Shown here: positions 43,701 to 52,890 of the stretch, one piece after another | How the letters are laid out: the number at the start of each line of letters is the position of its first letter | Numbering within the stretch: position 1 is the first letter of the stretch | Source of the DNA: Verrucomicrobiia bacterium | GTDB taxonomy: Bacteria; Verrucomicrobiota; Verrucomicrobiia; Limisphaerales; JAYPXF01 | Direction: 5' to 3' | NCBI GenBank assembly: GCA_016779125.1 | Contig: JADHOF010000003.1 | Location: forward strand, 1-55,548 | Length of the DNA: 55,548 nucleotides | Program-made: the position numbers and the translations under genes | The notes under the pieces: generated by a model | What the model was told of the DNA's origin: nothing | Seen by the model: only the letters and a program-made list of their open reading frames with translations | The model's database searches: none

Positions 43701-46700
43701 GATTGTGGGGTCGGGGTTGCCGGTGCGGCGGGTTTGAAGGCGGCGTAGAAAACGCTCAACACACTTGGCACCAGGACGAGGGTGAAGAGGGTTGAAACCA
43801 GCAGGCCGCCGACCACCACGGCGCCGAGTCCGCGGTAGAGTTCCGACCCGGCACCAGGCAGCACGACGAGGGGAATCATGCCTCCGACGGAGGTGAGCGA
43901 ACTCATGAGAATCGGTCGCACGCGGGTGCGTACGGACGCGATGATCGCCTCGTCCGGGGTTTCAATGCGGCTTGAGTCGTTCAGAAAGTTGATCGTCTGG
44001 TGGATGATCAAAATCGCGTTGTTCACAACGACGCCGGCCAGCAGCACGAATCCGAGGATGCTCAGCATGTCGAGGTTTTGCACGGGCATGTAGTGATCGC
44101 CGATGCTCCACCAGTGGACCAGGGCCAGCCCGGCGAAACCTCCCAGCGTCGCGAGGGGAACGGTGAGCATGATGACAATGGGGGAGCTCCAGCTTTGGAA
44201 GAGGACGACCAGCACCAGATAGACCACGAAGAAGGCGAGGAACATCGAGCTGGTCAGCGTGCCAAGCCAGGAGCCGTCCCCGAGCAGCGCCGTCTTGATC
44301 TCGTTCAACTTGCCGGCGGAGCCCGCCATGCCGACCTCGATGCCGGGCGCGATGGCTCCCTGCTTGCGCAGGCCGGCCACCAGCTCGTTGACCTGATTGA
44401 CCGCCGTTTCCAGCGGCAGACCGGCGGGCGGTGTGAATTGCAGCGTGACGGCCCGGGCGCGATCCACGTGGCGGATCTCGTCCGGCCCCAGCACGCGGCT
44501 GACGGTTGCGACCGTGCGAAGGTCGATGATCTCCCCGGAAGGCGTGGCGATGGGCGCGTTCAGGATCGCGTCGATGGGATTGCTCTCGAACGAACGTTTG
44601 CTGATGACCTTCATGTCCCGCAGCTCGCCCTTTCGCTCGTAGTCGCGGAAGAACAGGATGCCGTCGCCGTTGGCCTGTGCCGCGAGACCGACGTCGGAGC
44701 GCGTGAGTCCGACCTTCAGCAAAGCCCGGTCGCTCGGCTCGATGCGCAGCTCGCTCGACGGCATGAGAAAATTCGAGGGATCGGGATTCACGCTGTAGGG
44801 CCCGAACTTGCCGATGAGCCCGAACATGAGGCTTTGGGCCGAGGCGGTCACCGCGTCGAGATCGCGGCCCTTGATGTCGATCTTGATCGCCGATCCGGTG
44901 TTGCCGCCGACACGGAAGAGAGGCATCTGGAAGGCGAAGGCAATCGTGTCCGGCGCGTTGTGTCCGCTGGCAGCGGTGTTCAGGAGCGGGATAAGGTCTT
45001 TGACGCGTTGTTTGTCCGACGAGATCGCCCCGTGGAACATGCGCCCCTCGAAGCTCACCAGGAAGTAGTTGTCAATCGGCGGCGGCATCACGCTCGGCTC
45101 CATGCCGGGAAAGGGCGGAACGAGCACGCGCTTGTCCTCCTTGGGGGCGTTTCCGCGCACGACGGCCTCCACGGCGAACTGGTCGGGTGCCGCCTCCCAC
45201 GCGGGACGGATGACGCTTTCGACCCGTTTCCCCATCACGTTCAACTGTTCAAGGTTGTAGCCCGGGGGGGGGATCAGGAGGCCGAAGACGATGTTGCGGT
45301 TGCCCATCGGAAGATAGTCCAGCGGGGGAATGAGGACCTTGATGCCGACGATGGTTCCGACGATGAAGGTGCCGATGACGAGCAGTCGCAGGATCCAGCT
45401 ACGGTTGATTCCGGCGACAATGTCGGCCACGAAATGGGGCAGGGCGTGAACGAAGCGCTGCATGAGAGCGAGCGGACCCCATCCGCGATGTTGCGGGGCG
45501 CCGTCCTCCGCCCAGTCGCCTTCCTCCGCGTCACGGGCCCGCAGGATGCGCGCGGCGGCGGCGGGAATGACGGTGAGGGATACGATCAGGCTGAGCGCCA
45601 CCGCGGCCATGATCGCGTAGGCGATATCCTTGAAAAGCTGCCCGGCGGTTTCCTCGATCAGGAGGATCGGGAAGAACACGGCGAGCGTGGTGATCGTGGA
45701 TGCGATCACGGCTCCGCCGACCTCGCTCGCGCCGTCATGCGCCGCAGCGCGGGCGTCCTTGCCCATTTCAAGGTGACGGAAAATGTTCTCGATCACCACG
45801 ATCGCGTTGTCGACCACCATGCCGACCGCGAAGGCCATGCCGGCGAGCGAAATGATGTTCACCGAGCGGCCGAGCATCACCAGCACCACCAGCGCGGCGA
45901 TGACGGAGATGGGAATCGCCAGCGCGATGATGCCGACCGTCCGCAGCGAGCGCAGAAAGAACAACAGCGTCAGGGTCGCCAGCAGTCCTCCGTAAACGAT
46001 GTTGCTCTGCACGAGTTCTATGGCGTCCGCGACATAGGTGGTGGAGTCATACACCTGCACAAGTTCCAGTTTGCCGTTCAATCCCAGGGTGCGGGCGTGT
46101 TGTTCAAGCAGTCCGCCCGGCGCGTTCATCGACGCGATCTCCCCTTTGATGAGATCCATCGTCTCGATGAGGTTGCCGCCTTGCCGCAGGAGGAAGTTGA
46201 AGAATGGCATCTCGTTTCCGCGCGCCCGCGCCCAGTCGCGCTTTTCCTTGTAGGTCTCGATCACCTCGGCGATGTCGCGCATGTAGACCGGGCCTGCGGC
46301 GTCCCGGCGGATGATCATGCTCATGACCGACTCCGCTGTTTCGAAACGGCCCGTGGAGCGGATTCGGATGTCCCGTTTTCCCTCCTCCAGCTTGCCGCCG
46401 GAGAAATTCGCGTTGGCGTTTCGTATCGCCGCGTTCAGCTCCCTCCAGGTCAGACCGCGCTCGGCCAGCGCCTGCGGATCGACTCGGATTTGCAGCTCGG
46501 AATAGCGTCCGCCGCGAATGCCCGTCTGGGCGACGCCTTTCAACCGGTCAAAGCGCGGCTTCATCCGTCGCTCCATGAAATCGAACAAGGTCGTCGCGTC
46601 GAAGTTCGTGTCCGTGCAGGAAAGCCCCACCCAGGCGACGTAGTCGACCGATTCGGGATCGATGTCCTCGACCACCGGTTGGAGTACGGCTTCCGGATAG

Positions 46701-47050
46701 CCCGGAACCTCGTCGAGCTTTTGCAGAACATCTGCCTTGGCCGCTTTGAGATCCGTGCCGGTCTCGAACTCCAGCCGAACCACGCCTTGTCCGGCCTTGC
46801 TGTTGCTTGTCAGGGACACCAGCCCGGCCACGTCACTGAGCACCTTTTCCTGCTCCTCGACCACGTCGCTCTCGATCTCCTCGGCTGAGGCGCTTTCCCA
46901 GTAGGTCGAGATTGAGATGACCACGGAGTCGACGTCCGGCTTCATCTGCACGGGCACGGCGGTGAAGGCCATCACGCCGGCCAGGATCGAAAGTCCCACT
47001 CCGACGGCGACCGAGATCGGTTGTCGGATGCAATAGTCGATGAGCTTCAT
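43697..47050 (-). CDS. RND multidrug efflux pump permease (HAE1/AcrB-like)
   Basis: An inner-membrane proton antiporter of 1117 residues with 12 helices and two large periplasmic loops. Helix 1 starts IRQPISVAVGVGLSILAG; helix 4 has FAVGMVVDNAIVVIENIFRHLE. The proton-relay pair DD of AcrB (Asp407-Asp408) is D-N here, as in several HAE1 branches. Later motifs are GGAVIASTITTLAVFFPILL and VLLAGVVVNNAILIIHQTINF. It contains an unusual insertion at about residue 510-530 (AEEGDWAEDGAPQHRGWGP) within the central cytoplasmic loop. Substrate is unknown. The gene lies between adaptor and channel genes with four-base overlaps at both ends. Confidence 0.93.
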   Translation of the reverse strand: MKLIDYCIRQPISVAVGVGLSILAGVMAFTAVPVQMKPDVDSVVISISTYWESASAEEIESDVVEEQEKVLSDVAGLVSLTSNSKAGQGVVRLEFETGTDLKAAKADVLQKLDEVPGYPEAVLQPVVEDIDPESVDYVAWVGLSCTDTNFDATTLFDFMERRMKPRFDRLKGVAQTGIRGGRYSELQIRVDPQALAERGLTWRELNAAIRNANANFSGGKLEEGKRDIRIRSTGRFETAESVMSMIIRRDAAGPVYMRDIAEVIETYKEKRDWARARGNEMPFFNFLLRQGGNLIETMDLIKGEIASMNAPGGLLEQHARTLGLNGKLELVQVYDSTTYVADAIELVQSNIVYGGLLATLTLLFFLRSLRTVGIIALAIPISVIAALVVLVMLGRSVNIISLAGMAFAVGMVVDNAIVVIENIFRHLEMGKDARAAAHDGASEVGGAVIASTITTLAVFFPILLIEETAGQLFKDIAYAIMAAVALSLIVSLTVIPAAAARILRARDAEEGDWAEDGAPQHRGWGPLALMQRFVHALPHFVADIVAGINRSWILRLLVIGTFIVGTIVGIKVLIPPLDYLPMGNRNIVFGLLIPPPGYNLEQLNVMGKRVESVIRPAWEAAPDQFAVEAVVRGNAPKEDKRVLVPPFPGMEPSVMPPPIDNYFLVSFEGRMFHGAISSDKQRVKDLIPLLNTAASGHNAPDTIAFAFQMPLFRVGGNTGSAIKIDIKGRDLDAVTASAQSLMFGLIGKFGPYSVNPDPSNFLMPSSELRIEPSDRALLKVGLTRSDVGLAAQANGDGILFFRDYERKGELRDMKVISKRSFESNPIDAILNAPIATPSGEIIDLRTVATVSRVLGPDEIRHVDRARAVTLQFTPPAGLPLETAVNQVNELVAGLRKQGAIAPGIEVGMAGSAGKLNEIKTALLGDGSWLGTLTSSMFLAFFVVYLVLVVLFQSWSSPIVIMLTVPLATLGGFAGLALVHWWSIGDHYMPVQNLDMLSILGFVLLAGVVVNNAILIIHQTINFLNDSSRIETPDEAIIASVRTRVRPILMSSLTSVGGMIPLVVLPGAGSELYRGLGAVVVGGLLVSTLFTLVLVPSVLSVFYAAFKPAAPATPTPQS

Positions 47051-48306
47051 GGCGCTTTGGGTTCCGCTCCCTCACCCGCCGTCCGGATCATCAGCGACTG
47101 GCCCGGCCTCAGACGTTCGTTCCCTTCGACCACGATCTGGTCGCCGTCCTTGAAACCCTCGTTGGTCGCATCCACATAGGCGTTGCCGTTTCTTTCGAAC
47201 GCCACGCGCACGGGCACCGCGCGTCCGGTCGGCAGGCCTTCCCCGCCTTCCGGAGCCTGCACCACCTGCACGATCGTACCCCTTGGCGATTGCACGACCG
47301 CATTGACCGGGATGCGCCAATAGGGTTTCGCGTCCGCAACGGGAACGATCCCCGTCACGGACTCACCGGGAATCAACGATCCGTCGGCGTTTTCGATTGT
47401 GGCCACCAATGTGAACAACTGGCTGCGACCATCGACATCCGGGATGGCCGTCGCCTTGGTCGGTTTGAAAATCTCACCGCTTGAGGAACGGCGAACCCGG
47501 AAAGCCGCGAGGTCCGAATTCGCGCGGGATGAATGTCGAGCCGGGACCCGCAGCCATGCCTCGATGGGATTCATGGCGACGATCGACGCGATCACCGTGC
47601 CCGCGGCGACCCATTCGCCGGGCTCCACGTTTCGCGCGACCACGACGCCGTCGAACGGTGCCACCACGGTGAGGTCGGCTTGTTGAACCTTCAGAAACTC
47701 CAAACGGCTCTGTGCCGCCTTGATGCCGTCCTCGGCGGAACGATGTTGGGCGATGGCCACGGTCATCATCTTCTCCGCGTCGAGGAGATCGCTTGCTGAA
47801 ATCGCCTCCCGTCCGCGCAACGCCTGCTTCATTTCCAGATCCTTGCTCGCGCGAGCCCGTTCCGCGTCGCGTTGCCGAACAAGATTTTCGGCGGATTCCA
47901 ATGCGGCCCTGGCTTCGTTCAAGAGCGCTGAAACGCGTCGCTCGTCCAGCTTTGCCAAGATCGTGCCGGTCTTTACCGAATCTCCCTCATCGACCAGCAC
48001 CTCCGCGACGGCTCCCGCCTCCCGGGCGGCGACATCGGCGTGGGAGGTGGCCCGGAAGGTGCCGGTGACCATGGCCTCGTCTCGCGTGTTCTCCCGGATG
48101 ATATCGGTCACGTAGACCGCCGCCGGAGGCAGGGTCGGCGGTCCGCCCTGGCCCCCGGAGCCACCCGCGCTCGGGGCGCGTTGAATCGTCTGGATGACGA
48201 CCACGGTCACCACCACCAGCACGAGAGCCATTACCGCGATCGTCACCGTGCGTCGGCCCCGATTTTCACCTTGTCCGTTCATTGAGTTTTTGTCCGCTTC
48301 CGACAT
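47047..48306 (-). CDS. RND efflux periplasmic adaptor (membrane fusion protein)
   Basis: A 419-residue protein from ATG 48306: one N-terminal membrane anchor (RTVTIAVMALVLVVVTVVVI), a Gly/Pro-rich linker, the split lipoyl domain (REAGAVAEVLVDEGDSVKTGTILAKLD, then APFDGVVVARNVEPGEWVAAGTVI), a coiled-coil hairpin between them with ALNEARAALESAE-like heptads, and a beta-barrel/MP domain ending RPGQSLMIRT. This is the HlyD/AcrA family layout. An alternative ATG is 48282. The in-frame extension to 48501 overlaps the divergent gene and is rejected. It is the first gene of the efflux operon; the promoter lies in the 48307-48503 region. Confidence 0.92.
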   Translation of the reverse strand: MSEADKNSMNGQGENRGRRTVTIAVMALVLVVVTVVVIQTIQRAPSAGGSGGQGGPPTLPPAAVYVTDIIRENTRDEAMVTGTFRATSHADVAAREAGAVAEVLVDEGDSVKTGTILAKLDERRVSALLNEARAALESAENLVRQRDAERARASKDLEMKQALRGREAISASDLLDAEKMMTVAIAQHRSAEDGIKAAQSRLEFLKVQQADLTVVAPFDGVVVARNVEPGEWVAAGTVIASIVAMNPIEAWLRVPARHSSRANSDLAAFRVRRSSSGEIFKPTKATAIPDVDGRSQLFTLVATIENADGSLIPGESVTGIVPVADAKPYWRIPVNAVVQSPRGTIVQVVQAPEGGEGLPTGRAVPVRVAFERNGNAYVDATNEGFKDGDQIVVEGNERLRPGQSLMIRTAGEGAEPKAP

Positions 48307-48357
48307 GACCAAAAGGGCTGGAGAGCATTCACGTGAGACAGGTGATCGCAAGGAGAA

Positions 48358-48507
48358 ATGAGTCAATGCGGTGCCTGTAATAGTTTCGCCGCCCGGGGTG
48401 CCACCTGCCCGAAGCGCTGCATCTTCCGCTATCGGATGAAAGATTTGATACCGAACTCGACGGTTGCAACGCGCGGGGTGCTTGGACATTTTTTCGGACA
48501 CCTATGA
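48358..48507 (+). CDS. Possible 49-aa Cys-rich protein coupled to the ThuA fusion gene
   Basis: From ATG 48358 a 49-residue frame runs to a TGA that overlaps the next ATG by four bases (ATGA). AGGAG precedes the ATG but only two bases away, closer than usual. Four Cys (4, 7, 17, 21) in C-x-x-C and C-x(3)-C spacing would suit a small zinc site. The next gene has no ribosome site of its own, so it may depend on this frame. Chance is a real alternative: it is short and I know no family for it. Confidence 0.3.
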   Translation: MSQCGACNSFAARGATCPKRCIFRYRMKDLIPNSTVATRGVLGHFFGHL

Positions 48508-51500
48508 AGTTCCTGAGAATTCTCGCTGCTTTCGCCCTGCTCGGACGGGGATGCGCGACGGTTTTGGCGGCCGATGACATCCGCGTTCTGATCATCGACG
48601 GTCGAAACAATCACGATTGGCGTGAAACGACGGATTCCCTCCGGGCCACGCTTGGCGCCGTGGGTCGTTTTGATGTGACGGTTTCGAGGGCGCCACGCGA
48701 GCGGTTTCATTCCTTTCCGTCCACGCCGCCAAAAGGGGCGGACCCGGTTGCCTTCGCGGAGGCGAAGCAACGTCATGAGATCGGTAAACGCGCCGCGGAA
48801 GCCGCGTTGAAAACGGAGTGGGAATCGTGGAATCCGGATTTCGAGTCCCATGACGTGGTGTTGCTGAACTACAACGGACCCGACTGGCCGGAACGGGTGC
48901 GAAAGAATTTTGTGAAATTCGTGAGGGAAGGCGGAGGCTTGTTGTTGATCCACGCGGCCAACAACGGCTTTCGCAATTGGGCGGAGTTCAACGAGATGAT
49001 CGGCCTCGGCTACAACGGTGCGCGCGGGATACCGGAGGGGCGGAAGATCTTGTCATCCAAGATCGAGGACGCGACCGGCAGGCTGCTGACCTGCTGCGAA
49101 GGGCGGAATTCGGGGCATGGCAGCCAGCACGCCTTCCTCGTGAAAGTCCGCGCGCCGGATCACCCGATCATGAGCGGGCTTCCGCCGGTCTGGCTGCACG
49201 GCAGAGACGAGCTTTACCACAACCTGCGCGGCGTCGGACGCAACCTGACCATCCTGTCCTCCGCCTATTCGGATCCGCAACAGCGCGGCACGGGGCACCA
49301 TGAGCCGGTCACATGGGCGGTGGATTACGGCAAAGGGCGCGTCATCGTAACGACCATGGGACATCACTGGCCGCGCCAGGTGGAGCGGGACAGTCTTGAG
49401 TGCGTGGGCTTTCAGACCGTGGTCGCCCGCAGCCTGGAATTTGCCGCCAGAGGCAAGGTGACGATTGCGCCGCCATCTGAGTTTCCCGGTGTTGAAGAGC
49501 CTGTGTTGCGCAAGCCGCATCGGGTCGGGTGGTCCGCGGTCTCGACGGACGCAACCGCGAAGACGAATTGGCGGGCCCGGAAAGACACGAATCCGTTCGT
49601 TCTCCTCACGCCCGAGGAAGAGCGTGAATCCTTTCAGCTGCCCCCCGGCTTTTTCGCCGAACTGGTGGCGGCGGAGCCGATGGTCGAGGAGCCCGTCGTC
49701 GCGGTACACGACATCAGCGGTGCGATGTATGTCGCCGAGATGCGGAGTTACATGCAGGACGAAAACGGCGGGGGAACGAAGACGCTCAAGAACGGCCGCG
49801 TCAAGCGCCTGGTCGATCTCGACGGAGACGGGCGCATGGACCGGGCCACCGTTTTTATCGACGGCCTCAATCTTCCCCGCATGTTGCTGCCGCTCGACGA
49901 TCGCTTGGCGGTGGTGGAGACGGACAGCACCCACGTTTGGTCCTATCGGGACACCGACGGCGACGGTGTGGCCGACGAAAAGAAGCTGCTCTTCAAAGGC
50001 AGGGAGGGATCTCCCACCCGGAGTGTCGAGCATCAGGACTCCGGCCTGATCTGGAATTTGGACAACTGGATCTATATCTCCTACAACCACGAGCGCTATC
50101 GTTACACGGACGGTGTCTGGCGCGCCGAAAAGGTGCCCAGCCATTGGGCCCAATGGGGGCTCGCCCAGGACGACGTCGGCCGGCTCTTCTTCACGGACAA
50201 TAGCAAGCCCGTGCTCAATCTTCAGATTCCGCGGACCTATTGGGCCAATGTCATCAGGCGCACCGGCCGGATGCCCCGGTTCACTCCTTCCGTCGGACTC
50301 GCTTATGAGCATGACTTCCTTGAAGCGCAGAACCTCTGTCCGATCGACGACCGTGGAGGCAAGGCACCGGCCACCAAGAGGTTTACGTCGATCTGCGGGC
50401 AGACCGTTTTTCGGGGAAACGGGCTGCCTGATGATGTTTATGGAGACTACTTCTTCTGCGATCCGACCATTCACGTCGTGCGCCGCGCGGAGATTGGGAA
50501 CCGAAACGGTCAGATTCGCCTGAAGCGTGTCGGCACCAACGAGTTCATGATTTCTCCGGACATCAACTTTCGGCCCGTAAACACACACACCGGGCCCGAC
50601 GGCTGTCTCTATGTCACCGACATGTATCGCGGCATCATCCAGGACGCGCCGTGGTTGAATCCCGACGCGCGGCGTTTTGTTCGCGAGGCCGGTCTTTCCC
50701 GGAACGTTCTCAACGGGCGCATCTGGCGAATTCGACACCGTGATCACCAGCCTTCGGCCGGGCCCGGCTTTCAGGACGAGGAGACCGTCGCGCTCATCCG
50801 GCATTTCGAGAATCCGAACGGCTGGTGGAGGGACACCGCGCAGAGGCTGATTCTTTTGCGCCCCGACCGGGAGCTGGCCGCGCCGCTGCTCGAAGATTTC
50901 CTGCGTTACGATGTTCACGATCCGATCAAGCGCCTCCACTGCCTCTGGACCTTGGAGGGGATGAACAAGGCCGGGCGTGACCTGCTGCTTGCCACGTTGA
51001 AGGATCGCGATCCCCGACTCCGTGCGGCTGCCATCCGTATTGGCGAGGCCTTCATCCGTGAAAACGATGTCGACTTCATTGTCGCGCTGGCGCCTCTGGC
51101 CCAGGAGCGCGAATCCGAGCTTCTCAAGCAACTCATCCTCAGCCTCGGTTGGAGCGACGAGCAGGCCGCGCTCGATATCATCGCGGATGTGATCCAAAGC
51201 AAGCTCGGCGACGACGCCGTTTTCCTGGCAGCGATGGCTTCGCTCTGGGGTGGCAGGTCTCCGGTCATTGATGAAATTCGGGACGGCTCCCTATTCCGAT
51301 CCATTCGCGACGAGGAAGAACGCGCACCCCTGCTGAAACGCTGGATTGCGGGACTTGCCACGTGGGAGCGCAAGGACATCCAGCTGCCGAAAGACTACAC
51401 CTCGCGGCAGAGGTGGCTTGTTGGCCACGGCGAGACGATTTTCTTCGAGACCTGCAGCTCATGCCATGGTCCGAACGGGGACGGGCAGGAGGTTCCCGGC

Positions 51501-51812
51501 ACGGAGCGCCGCCTCGCGCCGCCGCTGCGCAACTCACCGCGGGTCCTCGGCGATCCCGCCAAGCTGGTTCGCATCCTCCTGCACGGCCTGACGGGACCCG
51601 TCGATGGCAGGACGTACGAAGCCGGTGCCATGCCCACCCTCGCCAGCCTCGGCTACGACGATCCCAACCGTGTCACCCAGATCCTCAACTTCATCCGTCA
51701 CGCATGGGATCACAAACTTCCCCCGATCGAGGTGGATGAAATCAAACGGGTGATCGAGGAAACCAAAGCGCGGCAGACACCCTGGACGCTGGAAGAGCTG
51801 GCGGGGAATTGA
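48504..51812 (+). CDS. Exported ThuA-propeller dehydrogenase-HEAT-cytochrome c fusion
   Basis: A 1102-residue protein. In order: signal peptide (1-23); a ThuA trehalose-utilisation-like domain (about 27-310, with IHAANNGFRNWAEFNEMIG and HEPVTWAVDYGKGRV); a PVC-type membrane-bound dehydrogenase propeller (about 370-750, with QLPPGFFAELVAAEP, DLDGDGRMDRATVF and GPDGCLYVTDMYRG); HEAT-like helices (about 760-950); and a cytochrome c domain with CSSCH at 984-988 and the Met ligand candidate in AGAMPTL. All domains occur in PVC bacteria, usually in two or more proteins. It probably oxidises sugars or related compounds in the periplasm and passes electrons to its own heme. The cofactor of the propeller is not evident. 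Confidence 0.85.
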   Translation: MKFLRILAAFALLGRGCATVLAADDIRVLIIDGRNNHDWRETTDSLRATLGAVGRFDVTVSRAPRERFHSFPSTPPKGADPVAFAEAKQRHEIGKRAAEAALKTEWESWNPDFESHDVVLLNYNGPDWPERVRKNFVKFVREGGGLLLIHAANNGFRNWAEFNEMIGLGYNGARGIPEGRKILSSKIEDATGRLLTCCEGRNSGHGSQHAFLVKVRAPDHPIMSGLPPVWLHGRDELYHNLRGVGRNLTILSSAYSDPQQRGTGHHEPVTWAVDYGKGRVIVTTMGHHWPRQVERDSLECVGFQTVVARSLEFAARGKVTIAPPSEFPGVEEPVLRKPHRVGWSAVSTDATAKTNWRARKDTNPFVLLTPEEERESFQLPPGFFAELVAAEPMVEEPVVAVHDISGAMYVAEMRSYMQDENGGGTKTLKNGRVKRLVDLDGDGRMDRATVFIDGLNLPRMLLPLDDRLAVVETDSTHVWSYRDTDGDGVADEKKLLFKGREGSPTRSVEHQDSGLIWNLDNWIYISYNHERYRYTDGVWRAEKVPSHWAQWGLAQDDVGRLFFTDNSKPVLNLQIPRTYWANVIRRTGRMPRFTPSVGLAYEHDFLEAQNLCPIDDRGGKAPATKRFTSICGQTVFRGNGLPDDVYGDYFFCDPTIHVVRRAEIGNRNGQIRLKRVGTNEFMISPDINFRPVNTHTGPDGCLYVTDMYRGIIQDAPWLNPDARRFVREAGLSRNVLNGRIWRIRHRDHQPSAGPGFQDEETVALIRHFENPNGWWRDTAQRLILLRPDRELAAPLLEDFLRYDVHDPIKRLHCLWTLEGMNKAGRDLLLATLKDRDPRLRAAAIRIGEAFIRENDVDFIVALAPLAQERESELLKQLILSLGWSDEQAALDIIADVIQSKLGDDAVFLAAMASLWGGRSPVIDEIRDGSLFRSIRDEEERAPLLKRWIAGLATWERKDIQLPKDYTSRQRWLVGHGETIFFETCSSCHGPNGDGQEVPGTERRLAPPLRNSPRVLGDPAKLVRILLHGLTGPVDGRTYEAGAMPTLASLGYDDPNRVTQILNFIRHAWDHKLPPIEVDEIKRVIEETKARQTPWTLEELAGN

Positions 51813-51865
51813 GGTCGGACGGAACTCGGCGGAAGATCCCGGACGGAACCGCGCGCTTCGTTGGA

Positions 51866-52843
51866 TCAATGATTCGCCCCGCCGGCGCGCGCCTTGGCCG
51901 TGATTTCGGAGAGGGAGACCCAATCGCCGCCGCGTCGCTTGCTCTCGTCGGCGGCTTCCATGAAGGCGAAGATTTCGAGGGTTTCGGCGGGATCGACGGG
52001 GGGCTTGCCGGTTTGGAAGAACCTGACGATCTCGGCCACGAGGGGCGCGTAGCCGTCGTAGCTGCCGACGTCCGCCGTGCCTTTTTCGCCGCTTGCGCCG
52101 CCGCCGTATCCTTTGCGCTCCTCGAACACGCCAAAGCGGTTGCCCGACCAGAAACCGGTCACCCGGATCATGCCGTCCGGCGTGGTTTCGCGTCGGGCCT
52201 TCAGGCAGCCGGTTCCCATCACCGTGAACAGGGATTCGCATCCGTGGACGCCGTACCAGAACAGATCGGGATGATGCTCCTCCAACGAGGCGGGGCTCCC
52301 CGTCTTGGCGAAGTGGACCCGTCCGATCGCGCCGTTTCGGACCGCCTGTGTGGTCTTGGCCCAGCGGAGCGAGGAGGAGCTGAAGACGGGAACGCCTTTT
52401 TCCTTCGCCATGGCGAAGATCTGCATCGCGTCCCGCAGGGAGCCCGCGATGGGTTTGTCGATGAACAGGGGTTTTCCTGCGGCGATCACCGGCGCGGCCT
52501 GGCTGAGGTGAGGGCGGCCGTCGACGCTCTCCAAGAGGACCGCGTCGACGTGGCGGCACATTTCCTCGATGGACCCGTAGATTTTCACCCCGTAGTCGGT
52601 CTTCAACGTTTCGGTGAACTTGTCGATTCGCTCGAAGCTGGTGGGAATGTCGCTGCTGCCTCCCTTGAAAGCCGCGACGACCCGCGCGCCGGGGACGTGT
52701 TGTTTTTGGGCGGGATCGTTGAGCACCTTTGTGAAGGCGACGACGTGGGAGGTGTCGAGGCCGATGATGCCGAGTTTAAGGTCGGCGGCGGTGGCCTGAA
52801 TGACGAACGAGAGGGCCAGTGATGCGAGGATGGATTTGTTCAT
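51866..52843 (-). CDS. Gfo/Idh/MocA-like oxidoreductase with signal peptide
   Basis: A 325-residue protein. From ATG 52843 it begins with an export signal (MNKSILASLALSFVIQATAA), after which DLKLGIIGLDTSHVVAFTKVL starts the Rossmann-like fold. The usual G-x-G-x-x-G is G-L-D-T-S-H here, so NAD(P) binding is doubtful. DKPIAGSLRDA has the Lys-Pro of the family active site, and FWYGVHGCESLFTVMG the substrate loop with His. About half of its residues match its neighbour at 52891-53796, which lacks a signal. The in-frame extension to 52894 is rejected because it precedes the signal. It is the second of two tandem genes on this strand. Confidence 0.85.
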   Translation of the reverse strand: MNKSILASLALSFVIQATAADLKLGIIGLDTSHVVAFTKVLNDPAQKQHVPGARVVAAFKGGSSDIPTSFERIDKFTETLKTDYGVKIYGSIEEMCRHVDAVLLESVDGRPHLSQAAPVIAAGKPLFIDKPIAGSLRDAMQIFAMAKEKGVPVFSSSSLRWAKTTQAVRNGAIGRVHFAKTGSPASLEEHHPDLFWYGVHGCESLFTVMGTGCLKARRETTPDGMIRVTGFWSGNRFGVFEERKGYGGGASGEKGTADVGSYDGYAPLVAEIVRFFQTGKPPVDPAETLEIFAFMEAADESKRRGGDWVSLSEITAKARAGGANH

Positions 52844-52890
52844 TTGTGAAAACGGATTGGATCGGTTTATCAGCGCGGGCGCGAGGGGTG

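Noticed and set aside
44000-46888. Long plus-strand open frame of 962 codons opposite the RND pump
   Set aside because: It mirrors the codon pattern of the pump gene, has His/Asp/Gly-rich composition with no domains, and the pump itself is complete.
48338-48378. Imperfect inverted repeat ACAGG...CCTGT in the divergent efflux/ThuA region
   Set aside because: Only five paired bases with a mismatched interior; too weak to call an operator.
48307-48501. N-terminal extension of the RND adaptor
   Set aside because: It would precede the membrane anchor with 65 unrelated residues and overlap the divergent coding region.
49053-51197. 714-codon minus-strand frame
   Set aside because: Antisense to the ThuA-dehydrogenase fusion, which has recognisable domains throughout.
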